Below are positions 46,124-57,400 of a stretch of 64,000 nucleotides of DNA, one piece after another (position 1 is the stretch's first letter; the number at the start of each line of letters is the position of its first letter). Origin of the DNA: Bacteroidota bacterium (GTDB taxonomy: Bacteria > Bacteroidota > Bacteroidia > Chitinophagales > Chitinophagaceae). The notes beneath the pieces were generated by a model that saw only the letters and a program-made list of their open reading frames with translations, was not told the DNA's origin and searched no databases. Position numbers and translations under genes: made by a program. Where the stretch lies: positions 62,001-126,000 of the forward strand of contig JAFDXJ010000046.1 of assembly GCA_018268015.1 (NCBI GenBank), read 5' to 3'.

Positions 46124-49100
46124 TTAAATAACAGACAATAAAATTTTAAACTCTGTCCCCTCATTCTCCTTGCTCTCTACTTTTATTTCTCCTCCATGCG
46201 CTTTCACAATATCATAACTCAAACTCAAACCTAATCCCGTCCCGCTTCCCGTAGGTTTTGTGGTGAAAAATGGCTGGAAGATTTTATCTTTTATTTTTTC
46301 GGGGATACCGTTGCCATTGTCTTTTACACTCACCTCAACCCAACCCTTCTCCAAAGGAGAAGGGCTTTTGGTGGCTACGGTTACAAGTGGTTTATAATTT
46401 TCACCAGCGGCCTTTTGTTTTTCTGAAACTGCATAGAAAGCATTGTTGATTAAATTCAAAATTACCCTGCTAATATCCTGTGGTACCACATTTATTTTTG
46501 GTAACGAAGCATCAAAATCCGTTTTCATTTCTGCATTAAATGACTTGTCTTTGGCCCTTAACCCGTGATAACTCAGTCTCAAATATTCATCACACAAAGC
46601 ATTGATATCTGTGGGCTCTTTTTTGCCGCTGCTTGTTCTTGAATGTTGCAACATGCCTTTTACAATGGCATCGGCTCTTTTACCATGATGATTTATTTTT
46701 TCTGAATTGTCTTTAATATCGTTTGATATACTGATTGCTCCATCAAGGTTGCCTGATTGTAATTCTGTTTGTAATTCATCAATCATCTCTTTATTGACTT
46801 CCGAAAAATTATTTACAAAATTCAACGGGTTTTGGATTTCATGGGCAATGCCAGCAGTGAGTTCACCGAGTGAAGCCATTTTCTCGGATTGGATGAGTTG
46901 GGATTGGGCGGCTTTTAATTCCGATAAAGTGGATTCTACTTTCTCTTTTTCTTTTTTTAATTCGACCGTACGCTGCAATACTTTTCTTTCCAGTACTAAT
47001 TTTTCATTGTGTATAGATGATATTCGCCAGCGAATAAGTAACCCTACTATTGCTATAAAACCAATAGCATACAAAGCATACGCCCACCAGGTTCGCCACC
47101 ACGGTGGTAATACTTCAAAACTGTACATTGCTTCGCTACTTATGTGCTTATAAATATTTTTTGCCCTTACGTGAAACTGGTAGTTTCCTTCGGGCAAATT
47201 GGTATAATCTTTTTTTGTTTCTGAAGTCCAGCCGGACCAGTCTTTATCAAATCCCTCCAGGAAATACTGGTATTGATTTGCTGATGGATTATCATAGCTT
47301 GTTGCAGCATACGTAAAACGTAAGGCATTTTGATTGTACAATAGAGTCGGTTGCTGATCCAACCCCTCAACGGGTAATCCATCATACAATACTGAATCAG
47401 CACCAATAAGGTTAACATTACGAATCAATGCAGAAAAATAGGTATTGATGTTTTTCTGCTTATGTGTATTATAGTGTATCAACTCATTTGAACCTGCAAA
47501 CCAAACAGTGCCGGCACTTTCATCTGCATACATGGCATAATACTGTTGAGGCTCTATGCGTAGAAAGGAAACTGAATCTATCGTAAAGCCACCATCATTT
47601 TTAGGTATAGCACGATAAATGCTATTATTACAATCGAACCAAATATTTCCTGCCTTGTCTTCTTGTATAAATTCCCCATCATACCGGAAGTTAATAATAT
47701 TTGTATCAACATTAAACTTGTCAGTTGATGCATTGTACCTAAATACTTTTCCCAATGCATAAGCATATAATTGTTTTGCAATGATTGTTGTACGTATCGC
47801 ATTTTCTTCAGGAAGCCCTTGTGTGGTATCATAATGCTTTACCTGCAGCTTATGCATTTCGGCACCCTTTGCTACACTCCGAAATGCAATTTTGATCAAA
47901 TACGGATTATACTTTGCAGTTAACCATAAACTGCCATCCGAGCTTTCATTTATACTATAAATATATTCATCAACACCAGGAATATTTCCCTCATTCGTCC
48001 ATGTATCGTTTGTATGATTATAATAAATAGACGCTATGCCACCATACCGCAAGCCGAGAAAAATACGGTTACTGTCGTAAGCCGAACGATGCATGCAAAT
48101 CACATCATGATTCAACTGAACTAATAATGTTGCTTTATTATCACGAATTTTATACACGCCCTCTTCAGTACCTGCTAACATTTCTTTTGAAGATGGTAGC
48201 GGGAGCAAACACCAGGTCCAATGATGTAATCCTTGTACGAAATTAAAAGTCGGTAGGGGAATATTGCCCGTAGTCTTTGTCTCCTGCAGATAAGATACGC
48301 CAACTTCTGTTGCTAAATATATCTGGTTTTGAAATTTTTCTATGCTGTACCCAACTCCGTTTAAACCACTCACTTCGTCAAAGTTTGATAAAGGCGATGT
48401 TGCTTCTACTCTGCCAATACCATTGTTGGTTGTAATCCATAGTGCACCCTGTTTGCCAACATATAGGTTATATGCAATATCCGCTTTCATGCCTGTAGCC
48501 TTATTTAATACATGAATTATTTTACCTCCCGCCATCGGATTAATAATCACAACACCACTACCCTGAGTAGCAATTGCTATTGTTCCATCACTTAATGTAA
48601 CTGCATCATAAGTATCGAACTGTTTTACCAGGTCAGCTATTACGCCACCTAAGAGCTCGCATGTTTTACCATCATAGATGTAAAGCTGATGAGCTTCTGT
48701 AGCAATAAGCATTTTTTTACTACCAATGGAATCGTTGTATGGTACAATAAAACTAAATCCACTTCCAATTTTTTTGCCATCCGGTAAAGACACCATAGTA
48801 TCTCCAATTACCTCCAACAAACCATCTTTTGCAGTGGCTGTATACACATGATTGTTCACTATGGCCAGTCCACCAAAACGATCATCGTTGGTAAAAACAT
48901 GCATGCAATTTTTGCATATAGAATCTTTCTTACCAGCTTGTGAAAGCGAGTAGCGAAACAAGTGTTTTTTTGTTTGAAAAAAAACATACTGCGAACTAAT
49001 ACAAGTTCTCCATACATCCGTAAAATCCCGATCGTTTGGATGAAGAAATCTCGTTAGAGATATATACTTTCGGTTGTATGGATTTTTTAAGCCACTATTT

Positions 49101-49441
49101 TTCTGAAATTCATTTACCGGCAAAAAATACCCGATCTCACCTTTACCGCCGATGTAAATATTTTTGTTAGCCCCAATAGCCAAAGACCTTACAAAACTAT
49201 TTTCCGTAAATTCTAGTACTCGCCATGTTACTCCATCAAATTCCAACAAGCCATTGCTATTTCCAAAATACATGATACCCCTGCTATCTTGTGCTACACC
49301 CCAGGTTTGCGCATCGGCATTATATTCTTTGGGCAGCCAGTTTGTAATAAATGGCTTGCCTGCATCGTTGTTTTGCGTACATGCTATAATCGGGCAAAGG
49401 CAGAAAATTAAAACGACTATAATAAAGATAGAACGTTTCAT
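46124..49441 (-). CDS. Two-component propeller sensor kinase with Y_Y_Y domain
   Basis: A 1105-aa kinase. The N-terminal signal region ends CPIIACTQ, which could be a lipobox or simple signal. A periplasmic beta-propeller runs to about 690 (for example [19 protein letters not shown]). A Y_Y_Y domain ([20 protein letters not shown] to LPPWW), a transmembrane helix (about 780-800), a coiled coil and the shared transmitter (phospho-acceptor near H867) follow. It lacks the GAF domain of its paralogue at 27034. Residues about 1026-1035 (SPSPLEKGW) come from a palindrome inserted in frame (46334-46372). The tail ends LSVI against element B3. No receiver is adjacent. Confidence 0.92.
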   Translation of the reverse strand: MKRSIFIIVVLIFCLCPIIACTQNNDAGKPFITNWLPKEYNADAQTWGVAQDSRGIMYFGNSNGLLEFDGVTWRVLEFTENSFVRSLAIGANKNIYIGGKGEIGYFLPVNEFQKNSGLKNPYNRKYISLTRFLHPNDRDFTDVWRTCISSQYVFFQTKKHLFRYSLSQAGKKDSICKNCMHVFTNDDRFGGLAIVNNHVYTATAKDGLLEVIGDTMVSLPDGKKIGSGFSFIVPYNDSIGSKKMLIATEAHQLYIYDGKTCELLGGVIADLVKQFDTYDAVTLSDGTIAIATQGSGVVIINPMAGGKIIHVLNKATGMKADIAYNLYVGKQGALWITTNNGIGRVEATSPLSNFDEVSGLNGVGYSIEKFQNQIYLATEVGVSYLQETKTTGNIPLPTFNFVQGLHHWTWCLLPLPSSKEMLAGTEEGVYKIRDNKATLLVQLNHDVICMHRSAYDSNRIFLGLRYGGIASIYYNHTNDTWTNEGNIPGVDEYIYSINESSDGSLWLTAKYNPYLIKIAFRSVAKGAEMHKLQVKHYDTTQGLPEENAIRTTIIAKQLYAYALGKVFRYNASTDKFNVDTNIINFRYDGEFIQEDKAGNIWFDCNNSIYRAIPKNDGGFTIDSVSFLRIEPQQYYAMYADESAGTVWFAGSNELIHYNTHKQKNINTYFSALIRNVNLIGADSVLYDGLPVEGLDQQPTLLYNQNALRFTYAATSYDNPSANQYQYFLEGFDKDWSGWTSETKKDYTNLPEGNYQFHVRAKNIYKHISSEAMYSFEVLPPWWRTWWAYALYAIGFIAIVGLLIRWRISSIHNEKLVLERKVLQRTVELKKEKEKVESTLSELKAAQSQLIQSEKMASLGELTAGIAHEIQNPLNFVNNFSEVNKEMIDELQTELQSGNLDGAISISNDIKDNSEKINHHGKRADAIVKGMLQHSRTSSGKKEPTDINALCDEYLRLSYHGLRAKDKSFNAEMKTDFDASLPKINVVPQDISRVILNLINNAFYAVSEKQKAAGENYKPLVTVATKSPSPLEKGWVEVSVKDNGNGIPEKIKDKIFQPFFTTKPTGSGTGLGLSLSYDIVKAHGGEIKVESKENEGTEFKILLSVI
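46334..46372. repeat. Short palindromic repeat (type P2) inserted in frame in an HK gene
   Basis: A CCCTTCTCC-AAA-GGAGAAGGG hairpin (46344-46364) with flanks matching 37391-37430. It encodes SPSPLEKGW within the kinase and replaces the few residues found there in other HKs (KKLNDK-like), between the ATPase strands before [13 protein letters not shown]. The frame is kept. Confidence 0.8.
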
Positions 49442-49471
49442 GCTTTTTTATTTTTTAATATGAATCATGAT

Positions 49472-49588
49472 TTATTGAACAATTGTTTGAGATAATTTAT
49501 TTGGCAATTTAATTATAAACGTTTCGCCATCACCCTCCTTACGCAATACCTTGATCTCCCCACCTTGTGCCTTCACAATACCATACAT
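49472..49588 (-). pseudogene. Severed HK tail beyond repeat A3
   Basis: Thirty-eight codons beginning MYGIVKAQGGEIKV and ending in LPNKLSQTIVQ and TAA. It corresponds to the last strand-helix segment of the HK ATPase domain, cut at the Tyr codon before D/GIVKAHGG. The ATG comes from the repeat junction. The sequence is diverged from the current tail of the neighbouring HK and has a different, longer C-terminus. Confidence 0.8.
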
Positions 49589-49689
49589 TGTCTGAATGAC
49601 CGATTTGTACAGGTTTATAGATTTCACTGATTTCTTTATTTTATTTATCCGTGTAATCTTCTAATCCCAATAATCCATAATTCAGACAA
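49588..49689. repeat. Family A palindromic repeat (A3)
   Basis: A 102-bp foldback element. The ends are TTGTCTGAAT and ATTCAGACAA. Inside, a GATTTCACTGATTT block faces an inverted CCGTGTAATC-type block, so the whole can form one long hairpin. The right end covers the last Val codon and TGA stop (49682-49684) of the HK gene. The left end follows CCATACA and the severed HK tail. Confidence 0.85.
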
Positions 49690-51727
49690 CTGGCAATAAA
49701 ATAATAAACTCTGTCCCTTCATTCTCTTTGCTTTCTACTTTTATTTCTCCATTATGTGCTTTTACTATATCATAACTCAAACTTAACCCCAGTCCTGTTC
49801 CGCTTCCCGTAGGTTTGGTAGTGAAGAAGGGCTGAAATATTTTTTCTTTTATTTTTTCAGAAATACCATTCCCATTATCCTTAACATTTATCGAGATGTT
49901 ACTTCCTTCTTTTATGGTACTGACAATGACAAGAGGTTCATAATCTTCCTGTTCCATCTTTTTCCTTTCATTGACTGCATAAAATGCATTATTGATTAAA
50001 TTTAAAATTACTCTTCCGATATCCTGAGTCACTACATTTATTTTTGGAAGAGAATCATCAAAATCCGTTTCAAACTTTGCATTAAAGCTTTTATCTTTTG
50101 CCCTTAAACCATGGTAACTTAATCGTAAATATTCATCGCATAGTGCATTGATGTCAGTCGGTTCTTTTTGTCCAGATGAGGTTCTGCTATGCTGCAACAT
50201 GCCTTTTACAATGGCATCTGCCCTTTTGCCGTGATGATTTATTTTTTGTTCATTCTCTTTTATGTCTTTCAGAATACTTGTTGCTTCACTGATATTCCCA
50301 TTTTCTATTTCTTGAGTAGCTTCATCAACCAATTCAGCATTCACATCAGAAAAATTATTGACAAAATTCAACGGGTTTTGAATTTCATGTGCAATGCCTG
50401 CAGTGAGTTCTCCCAGCGAAGCCATTTTTTCGGATTGGATGAGTTGCTTTTGAGTGGATTTTAATTCTGATAAAGTGGATTCTACTTTTTGCTTTTCATC
50501 CCTGAGCAGCACATTGGCTTTTTGCTTTTGCCTATTATTCCGGTAGAATACCAATGCAAGAATGGATAACAATCCTACCCCACAAACCAAAGCTATTGTC
50601 CTCATTTTGTTTTTGGCATTGTTACTGTCCTGCACCTGTTTCTCCAACTGGAGCTGATTCTCAAAATTCAATGTTTGAAACTGCAACAATTTATCAGTCC
50701 TGCTTTTACTCAGGCTGTCTCCAATTGATTTGGCAATTGCCAGATAGGAAAATGCACTGTCTGTGTTTCCCTGCATTTTCCAGGCATTAGAAAGTATATA
50801 GGCTGCATCGCCTACTTTTTCCATCTCTTTATAATTTAAAGCCTGCAGGAATAGTGACATGCCATAATATTTTGCAGAATCGGGTTGATGAAGCTGATCG
50901 TATAGTTGTGCAAGGGCTTTCCTGGCAGCCATTTCTGTGCGTGGGTTTTCTTGTTGCCTGCTTATAGATAAAGATTGCTGATAAAAATATTTAGCAGAAT
51001 CTAACCTATTTCTTTTTACGTACACCAATCCAATTGCGTTTAACATGTATCCATTATAAACTTTCCATCCTGTAATTTCTGAATTAGTTAAGGCTATTTT
51101 ACTATAAATAATTGCAGAATCCAGTTTGCCCGTTTCTGCGTAAATAGTTCCAAGATTCATATTACTTTGAACCAACGCCATTGCTTTTTTGCTTTTCAGC
51201 ATTTTGAAAATTTGAATTTCCTGCTCATAATATTCTATGGCTTTTTTATCATTGCCTGTCCTGTAATAAATATTACCTATCTGATGAAGTGTATATCCTG
51301 CCTGGCTCAACCTGAATTTATGTGGATCTCTGAATTCATAATCAGAAGGTATGTACACATTTTTTTCATTGGCTTGGTCCTGGGTTAGTTGTAAAGCCTC
51401 ATTGGCTAATTTAAAACTCAATGGATAATTCCCTGAGATCATAGCTATGTATGACTGGCACTCTGTAATAAAATGGGCAATCCAGAGTGGCTGATTAATT
51501 TTTTTGGCAAGATCTGTCCCCAGGTTTGCATAATACAGGCTACTATCTTTATTGTTTTCTACATAGTTAATGGCAAGGTTAAAAAGAACAACCATTTTAA
51601 CTGAGTCGTCAGGCGCATTTTTTAATGCCAGTGTCAAGCTATCCAAATTGGTAGGCAGCGTTTGCGCCATTGCAAAACAAGGCACTGCTAATAACAGACA
51701 TACTTGTAAAAGATATTTTTTAATCAT
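49682..51727 (-). CDS. TPR-containing sensor histidine kinase
   Basis: The start used (ATG 51725-51727, MIKKYLLQV) gives 681 aa and a signal peptide ending FAMAQ. The open frame begins 18 codons earlier with a basic stretch that would spoil the signal. TPR-like repeats fill the periplasmic part (about 30-370). A transmembrane helix (about 375-393) and the shared transmitter (phospho-acceptor near H447) follow. G1 reads NGNGISEK, with Ser for the usual Pro. It ends LLPVV with the stop inside A3. Orphan in this window. Confidence 0.92.
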   Translation of the reverse strand: MIKKYLLQVCLLLAVPCFAMAQTLPTNLDSLTLALKNAPDDSVKMVVLFNLAINYVENNKDSSLYYANLGTDLAKKINQPLWIAHFITECQSYIAMISGNYPLSFKLANEALQLTQDQANEKNVYIPSDYEFRDPHKFRLSQAGYTLHQIGNIYYRTGNDKKAIEYYEQEIQIFKMLKSKKAMALVQSNMNLGTIYAETGKLDSAIIYSKIALTNSEITGWKVYNGYMLNAIGLVYVKRNRLDSAKYFYQQSLSISRQQENPRTEMAARKALAQLYDQLHQPDSAKYYGMSLFLQALNYKEMEKVGDAAYILSNAWKMQGNTDSAFSYLAIAKSIGDSLSKSRTDKLLQFQTLNFENQLQLEKQVQDSNNAKNKMRTIALVCGVGLLSILALVFYRNNRQKQKANVLLRDEKQKVESTLSELKSTQKQLIQSEKMASLGELTAGIAHEIQNPLNFVNNFSDVNAELVDEATQEIENGNISEATSILKDIKENEQKINHHGKRADAIVKGMLQHSRTSSGQKEPTDINALCDEYLRLSYHGLRAKDKSFNAKFETDFDDSLPKINVVTQDIGRVILNLINNAFYAVNERKKMEQEDYEPLVIVSTIKEGSNISINVKDNGNGISEKIKEKIFQPFFTTKPTGSGTGLGLSLSYDIVKAHNGEIKVESKENEGTEFIILLPVV

Positions 51728-51819
51728 TGAAAGATGGTAGTATTTTTTATAATAATGTTTGAATCTGTTTCTTTTAGGCATTCGTCTTCGACTCTTCGTT
51801 ATACGATTTTTATGATATT

Positions 51820-51966
51820 ATTCTTTTATTTTTCTGTGTAATCATTTAATTTTTTTTCTGAAATATGTTCCGTGCCTACGGCACTTATTTTATTTTCCTT
51901 TTTTTTCAACGGAATAAATTCCGTTGCTACAATATGCACCGAGGCTACGCCTCTGCACATGATTAT
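51820..51966. repeat. Partial family B right end, with family A-like sequence beside it (B4)
   Basis: From about 51855 to 51960 lie the three right-end hairpins of family B (GTGCC/GGCAC, ACGGAAT/ATTCCGT, GAGGC/GCCTC), abutting the TAA stop of the HK at 51967. The rest of the element and any HK tail copy are missing. Immediately left, 51820-51850 reads CTGTGTAATCATTTAATT, close to the inner part of family A, so the two families seem to have been joined here. Confidence 0.7.
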
Positions 51967-54174
51967 TTAAATAACAGGCAAGAAAATTACTAACTCTGTT
52001 CCTTCATTCTCTTTGCTTTCTATTTTTATCTCCCCACCATGTGATTTCACTATATCATAACTCAGGCTTAATCCCAGTCCTGTTCCACTGCCTGTTGGTT
52101 TGGTGGTAAAAAATGGCTGGAAAATTTTATCTTTTATCTTTTCAGGAATTCCGGTTCCATTGTCTTTTACACTTACCTCGATTTTATCGTTCACTCTTTT
52201 TGTACTTACCAATATTGTTGGCTCATACCCGGTTTCGTTGAGTTTTTTTCTTTCATTGACAGCATAAAAAGCATTGTTGATCAAATTCAAAATCACTCTC
52301 CCGATATCCTGCTGCACTACATTTATTTTTGGAAGAGAAGCATCAAAATCCGTTTCAAACTTTGCATTAAAGCTTTTATCCTTTGCCCTTAAACCATGGT
52401 AACTTAATCGTAAATATTCATCGCATAGCGCATTGATGTCGGTAGATTCTTTTTTGCCTTCGCTTTTCCTGGAATGTTGCAACATGCCTTTTACAATGGC
52501 ATCAGCTCTTTTGCCATGGTGATTTATTTTTTCTTCATTACCTATTACATCATCTGCAATGGCATTTGCTTCATCTGTATTTCCTTTTTTGATTTCATCT
52601 TTTAGTTCAGTAAGTAATTCTTTGTTGACATCAGAAAAATTATTTACAAAGTTCAATGGATTCTGAATCTCATGTGCTATTCCTGCAGTGAGTTCGCCCA
52701 GCGAAGCCATTTTTTCGGATTGGATAAGTTGGGATTGGGTGGATTTTAACTCTTCCAGCGATTGCTTCAATTCTGCAGTTCTTTCTGTAACTTCCGTTTC
52801 CAATTGAATTTTCTGAGAAGCAATCAGTTCGCTGCGTTCTCTTTCCTTGTCTATTGCCTGCTGCGCATTTTCCTTCATTAGATGTACATATTTCATCATC
52901 AGTACCCTTACAAACCAAAGAACCAGCCATGTCATACAAACCAACAGTAACAGCCAGCTATTCTCCTTTACCCAATTTAAGAATACCCCCGAATTATTGG
53001 AGCTTCTAATGTTGAGAATGACAAATAATGATACTATGAAAGTGAGCATTAGTGGAAATATTCCAATGGATAAATATCGGATGGATGTGTTGCGTTGTCT
53101 GAAATATAAAAATATGGTTATTAAAATCAGGAGAGGATATAAACCAAATATGAAAATGATAGATACCAATCTATAAATGTTGAAGAATGAAGAATCTTCC
53201 AAATTGGCAACATAAGAAACCAGACCGACTGCACCTAACAATACACTGAATATTCCGCCCCAAGATAATATTCTATCCCACTTAGAGTATTGGTTTTTTA
53301 CATTAAAAAATTTCCGTACAAACCAGATAAGAAAGTAGTAATATGTGAGCCAGGGAATAAACGAAAACAGAAAGGGGACCCACCAGGATAGTGATGGATG
53401 GAACCAATATGCAAATATGGCAGCAGTATTGTGAAGATTGATGAGTAAAGCGTCAATTGAAAAAAATGCAAATAATAAATAGACAGGCTCCTTTACAATC
53501 CGGTAAAAAAACAAGCTAATTAAAAAGGAAAAAAGCATGAGTCCTGCAGTGAATATTTCATAGATGTTGGTTTCCTTAAAAATATTCTCCCTGCTATCAG
53601 CAAAATCCAAATATTGTGACATAATTTTTTCGTTACTCGCAAAACGAACAACAATTCTTCTGATATCTTCATTCATCAGGTTTCGCCTGTCGTAGATTAA
53701 AACCTCTTCTCCTATATTTAATTTTAAAGGAATGGCGCCTTTCATATATTCTGCACTTTTAAAGCCATCCTTTTCCTCCCATTTTCTTAAACCTCCATTC
53801 CGATAATGAGTTACCAGGGAGTTACTTCTTACAATATAGACATCGAAAAAATCTGCAGTTGAGGTCAAAAATATTTTTACTGGGTATGGCAACATATTTT
53901 TTAATTTGTAACGTTGCCATGAGGTATGTGCAATAGCAGGAACATCTGCCTGAATATGAAACTTTCCAGCCAATGGCTCCTTCCTTACCTCTTCAAATGT
54001 CCATCTGCCTCCCGGGTCTTCTAGCCTTTGCCAATAAATTGAATCAATAATTTGTTCGGGGATGGTATCGGATTTAATCTCGTAAACCGGCAAAGAATCC
54101 ACCTGTGCAAAGACGATATCAGATATAGATATGCAAGTCAGAAATAATACCAAACACTTCTTTATCATATTCAT
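51967..54174 (-). CDS. 7TM-DISM sensor histidine kinase
   Basis: A 735-aa kinase. A signal peptide (1-23, IVFAQ) is followed by a periplasmic beta-sandwich of the 7TMR-DISM extracellular type (about 30-205) and seven hydrophobic helices (about 212-435). A coiled coil with [13 protein letters not shown] and the shared transmitter (phospho-acceptor near H501) complete it. All ATPase boxes are intact ([21 protein letters not shown]). DISM receptors often bind carbohydrates or other small ligands. It ends FLPVI with TAA against the family B right end. No receiver is adjacent. Confidence 0.92.
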   Translation of the reverse strand: MNMIKKCLVLFLTCISISDIVFAQVDSLPVYEIKSDTIPEQIIDSIYWQRLEDPGGRWTFEEVRKEPLAGKFHIQADVPAIAHTSWQRYKLKNMLPYPVKIFLTSTADFFDVYIVRSNSLVTHYRNGGLRKWEEKDGFKSAEYMKGAIPLKLNIGEEVLIYDRRNLMNEDIRRIVVRFASNEKIMSQYLDFADSRENIFKETNIYEIFTAGLMLFSFLISLFFYRIVKEPVYLLFAFFSIDALLINLHNTAAIFAYWFHPSLSWWVPFLFSFIPWLTYYYFLIWFVRKFFNVKNQYSKWDRILSWGGIFSVLLGAVGLVSYVANLEDSSFFNIYRLVSIIFIFGLYPLLILITIFLYFRQRNTSIRYLSIGIFPLMLTFIVSLFVILNIRSSNNSGVFLNWVKENSWLLLLVCMTWLVLWFVRVLMMKYVHLMKENAQQAIDKERERSELIASQKIQLETEVTERTAELKQSLEELKSTQSQLIQSEKMASLGELTAGIAHEIQNPLNFVNNFSDVNKELLTELKDEIKKGNTDEANAIADDVIGNEEKINHHGKRADAIVKGMLQHSRKSEGKKESTDINALCDEYLRLSYHGLRAKDKSFNAKFETDFDASLPKINVVQQDIGRVILNLINNAFYAVNERKKLNETGYEPTILVSTKRVNDKIEVSVKDNGTGIPEKIKDKIFQPFFTTKPTGSGTGLGLSLSYDIVKSHGGEIKIESKENEGTELVIFLPVI

Positions 54175-54246
54175 AAATTAGTTGTAATACTTAAAGGATT
54201 GTTTTTTCTTTTTAAAATCAGGGTCCGAGCTATCCATTAAAAGTTT

Positions 54247-54339
54247 TTACTCTGGCAAGCAGATTTTGAATATTGTTTCGTTATTTTCTACCGTTTCCAC
54301 TTTTATTTCTCCTCCATGCGCCTTTACAATATCATACAT
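54247..54339 (-). pseudogene. Severed HK tail beyond repeat A4
   Basis: Thirty codons, [20 protein letters not shown] through to CLPE and TAA. It is cut at the same Tyr codon as the tails at 49472 and 60849, with the ATG supplied by the repeat. Its C-terminus (TIFKICLPE) is unlike the tail of the HK now upstream. Confidence 0.85.
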
Positions 54340-54454
54340 AGTCAGAATCACTGATTGGCACGGACTTTTGGATTTCACTGATTTTGTATTTGAATTAATT
54401 TGTTTCATAAATCTGTGCAATCTTTTAATCCTTTAAAATCCGTGGTTCAGACAA
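54339..54454. repeat. Family A palindromic repeat (A4)
   Basis: About 116 bp, with a slightly degenerate left end (TAGTCAGAATCACTG) and right end GGTTCAGACAA. The inner blocks GATTTCACTGATTTT and AAATCTGTGCAATC are inverted. The TGA stop (54447-54449) and last Val codon of the giant HK lie in the right end. Confidence 0.85.
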
Positions 54455-57400
54455 CTGGCAATTGAATAATAAACTCCGTTCCTGCCTGTCCGGCAGGCAG
54501 GCCCTCTCCTTCTTTGGTTTCCATTTTTATTTCCCCACCATGCGCTTTCACGATATCATAGCTCAAACTTAATCCCAGCCCGGTTCCGCTTCCTGTTGGC
54601 TTTGTGGTGAAAAATGGTTGAAAGATTTTGTCTTTTATTTTTTCCGGAATACCATTACCATTATCGTTAACCCTGATTTCAACCTTGTCATTTAATTTCT
54701 TTGTTGATACAATTACTCGTGGCTCGTAGCCCGAAGCTTGCAGCTTTGCTTTTTCACTCACTGCATAAAAAGCATTGTTGATCAAATTCAAAATCACTCT
54801 CCCGATATCCTGCCGCACTACATTTATTTTTGGAAGAGAAGCATCAAAATCCGTTTCAAACTTTGCATTAAAGCTTTTATCTTTTGCCCTTAAACCATGA
54901 TAACTTAATCTGAGATATTCATCACATAGTGCATTGATGTCTGTCAGTTCTTTTTGTCCTGATGAAGACCTGCTATGCTGCAACATGCCTTTTACAATGG
55001 CATCGGCTCTTTTACCATGGTGATTTATTTTCTCCAGGTTTTGCTTTACATCATCGGCAATTTCTTTGGCATCATCATAGTTACCTTTTTCCAACTCCTC
55101 TTTCATTTCATCTATCAATTCATTGCTTACTTCAGAAAAATTATTGACAAAATTTAAAGGGTTTTGTATTTCATGGGCAATACCTGCAGTGAGTTCTCCC
55201 AGCGAAGCCATTTTCTCGGATTGGATGAGCTGCTTTTGTGTAGCCTGCAACTCTGACAATGCACTGTCCACCTGTTTTTTGGCAGATTCCAGTTTATTAA
55301 AATCTTCATAACGGGAATAAGCTGATGAAAAGGCATCGGCTACGGCTTGTATCAAATCAGTTTCTTCTTCATCCAACTGTGTTGGGTTACCCACGTATAA
55401 CATGCCTTGCAGGAATGGAAGAAAATGTAAATAAAATCCGCCGTGTGGAAAACCGGAGAGATAAGTTTCGGATGATTCAAAGGCATGGTTCTCTTTCAAT
55501 GCTGTTGCAAAATCAATGAAATCATTATCAGTCCAATGATCTGTATATGGATTTTTCTTTTTCCAGTTTTCAGGTATTAACCTGGTTTTTCCCGGAGTGT
55601 TGTATGGAATATGAATAGCGGCAATTGCTTTGCCATCAGGCGTAGAGAGAAAAGTATGGATCAATTCTTTTTCATTGTCCATGATAAAGACGCCGCAACG
55701 GGTAAAAGGAACCTTGAGAATTGTCAATTCATTCCATATCAAAGGGATTATTCTTTCGAGATCTTTTGCAGTACGCATAGCTGCAATGTCAGCACGGATA
55801 CGGTCAAGTGCCGCCTGCTTGATGGCTTCTTTCGTACTATCTTCCGCCTTTTGAAGATCAAGAAAGCGGGTATAGGTTTGCTCAAACACTTTTCCGAATC
55901 GAAGAAATATTTGTGTTTCTTCAAATGGCTTTGTGGTAATAATAAGTAAATAGCCTTGCTGAAATGGTACTGCATAATTTTTTTGCCATGCAGGAATGGG
56001 GTAGCCTGCATCAATCATTTTTTGAAGCCCTTCTCTGAATGCAGGAATTTTCATGAACGCCTCAAAATATTTTTTTTGTTTTTCGCCTTCATAGACTTCT
56101 TCATACATGCCCGACTGGTATTTCCAGGCTTCGTACATTCTTTGCTCGCCGGGGTCTATGTTATATGGATGAGAAAAAATGCCAATGCTGGTCCATTTCT
56201 GAACCATCATGCTATCCTTATCGCATATTGCAAAAGCCACTCCCTGCAATTCGGCGCCGAGTAGCCTCATCTGGTCAAACAAGATTTCTGCCGTCTGTAG
56301 TAATTCAGAGCTGTCACGCATCGCCATTGTTCTGCTTCTTACTCTTTCTAATGCTGCCTCTACCTGCGCCTCTCTTGCCTGCGCTTCTGCTTTTTGCAGA
56401 TCAAGAAAACGGGTATAGGTCTGCTGAAATACTTTTCCAAAACGGATGAGAATTTTATTCTCTTCATCCGAATAAGGAGTGCCGGAGAAATTTTCGATGT
56501 AAAGACCAACACTGTCTAACAAAACTGTGGATACGGCAAGCCCTTTGCATTGCAGATAAAATTTCTTTGCTTCTTCGGGTACCGTAAATAATTTAAAGAG
56601 AGATTTGTAAAATTTATTTTTTTCTTTAAAATCCAAAAAATCGGTATGCAATATTGTTCCATTTGCTTTAGCTTCACGAAAACTATTCCAGGTGGGTGTG
56701 TCAAAATAGGGGAGTATGGCAAAGAAGGGTTCAATGTTTGGGTCGGCCAGCCAGATGTGCATATCGTCATGGGCTTTGTAATCAATATAAAAACCGGCAT
56801 GCTCTGCATTTATTTTCAGGTAAATAAATTGCTCAAGCACTAATCGTATCACTTCTTTCAGTTCTTCACTTTTATGCATGGCCATGCTGCGGCTGCGTAC
56901 TCTTTCCAATGCTGCTTCTATCTGCGCTTCCCTTGCCTGCGCTTCAGCTTTTTGCAAATCAAGAAACCGGGTATAGGTGCCATCAAATGCATTTGCAAAC
57001 CGTTCCAAAATTTTCACTGTTTCTTCTGGTAATGGTAAAGCGGATGATAAGGAAAGATGCCCCCTGGAAAAGAATGCAATGCTGATTACTCTTTTACCAT
57101 TTGTATCCTTGCTGGAAATAGATACACCTGCCATCTTATTACGGTACTTCACCCACCCTTTCAGATTTTTTCCGGATAATTCAACCACCAACGATTTTTC
57201 TTTTGCTCTCCACGCCATAGCAATAGGCTTTAACAAGGTAGGTTCATCCATGCTGCCATATGCCGGCTGCTCAACTTGCAGACCTCCTCCTTCCCAATGG
57301 GTTGCCCGGAATTCTATTTCATTAGCAGCTTCGTTATAAATACCAATGGTAGTTTGAATCAATTGTTGTTGTACTAATTTTTGAAATTCAAGGAAAAGCA

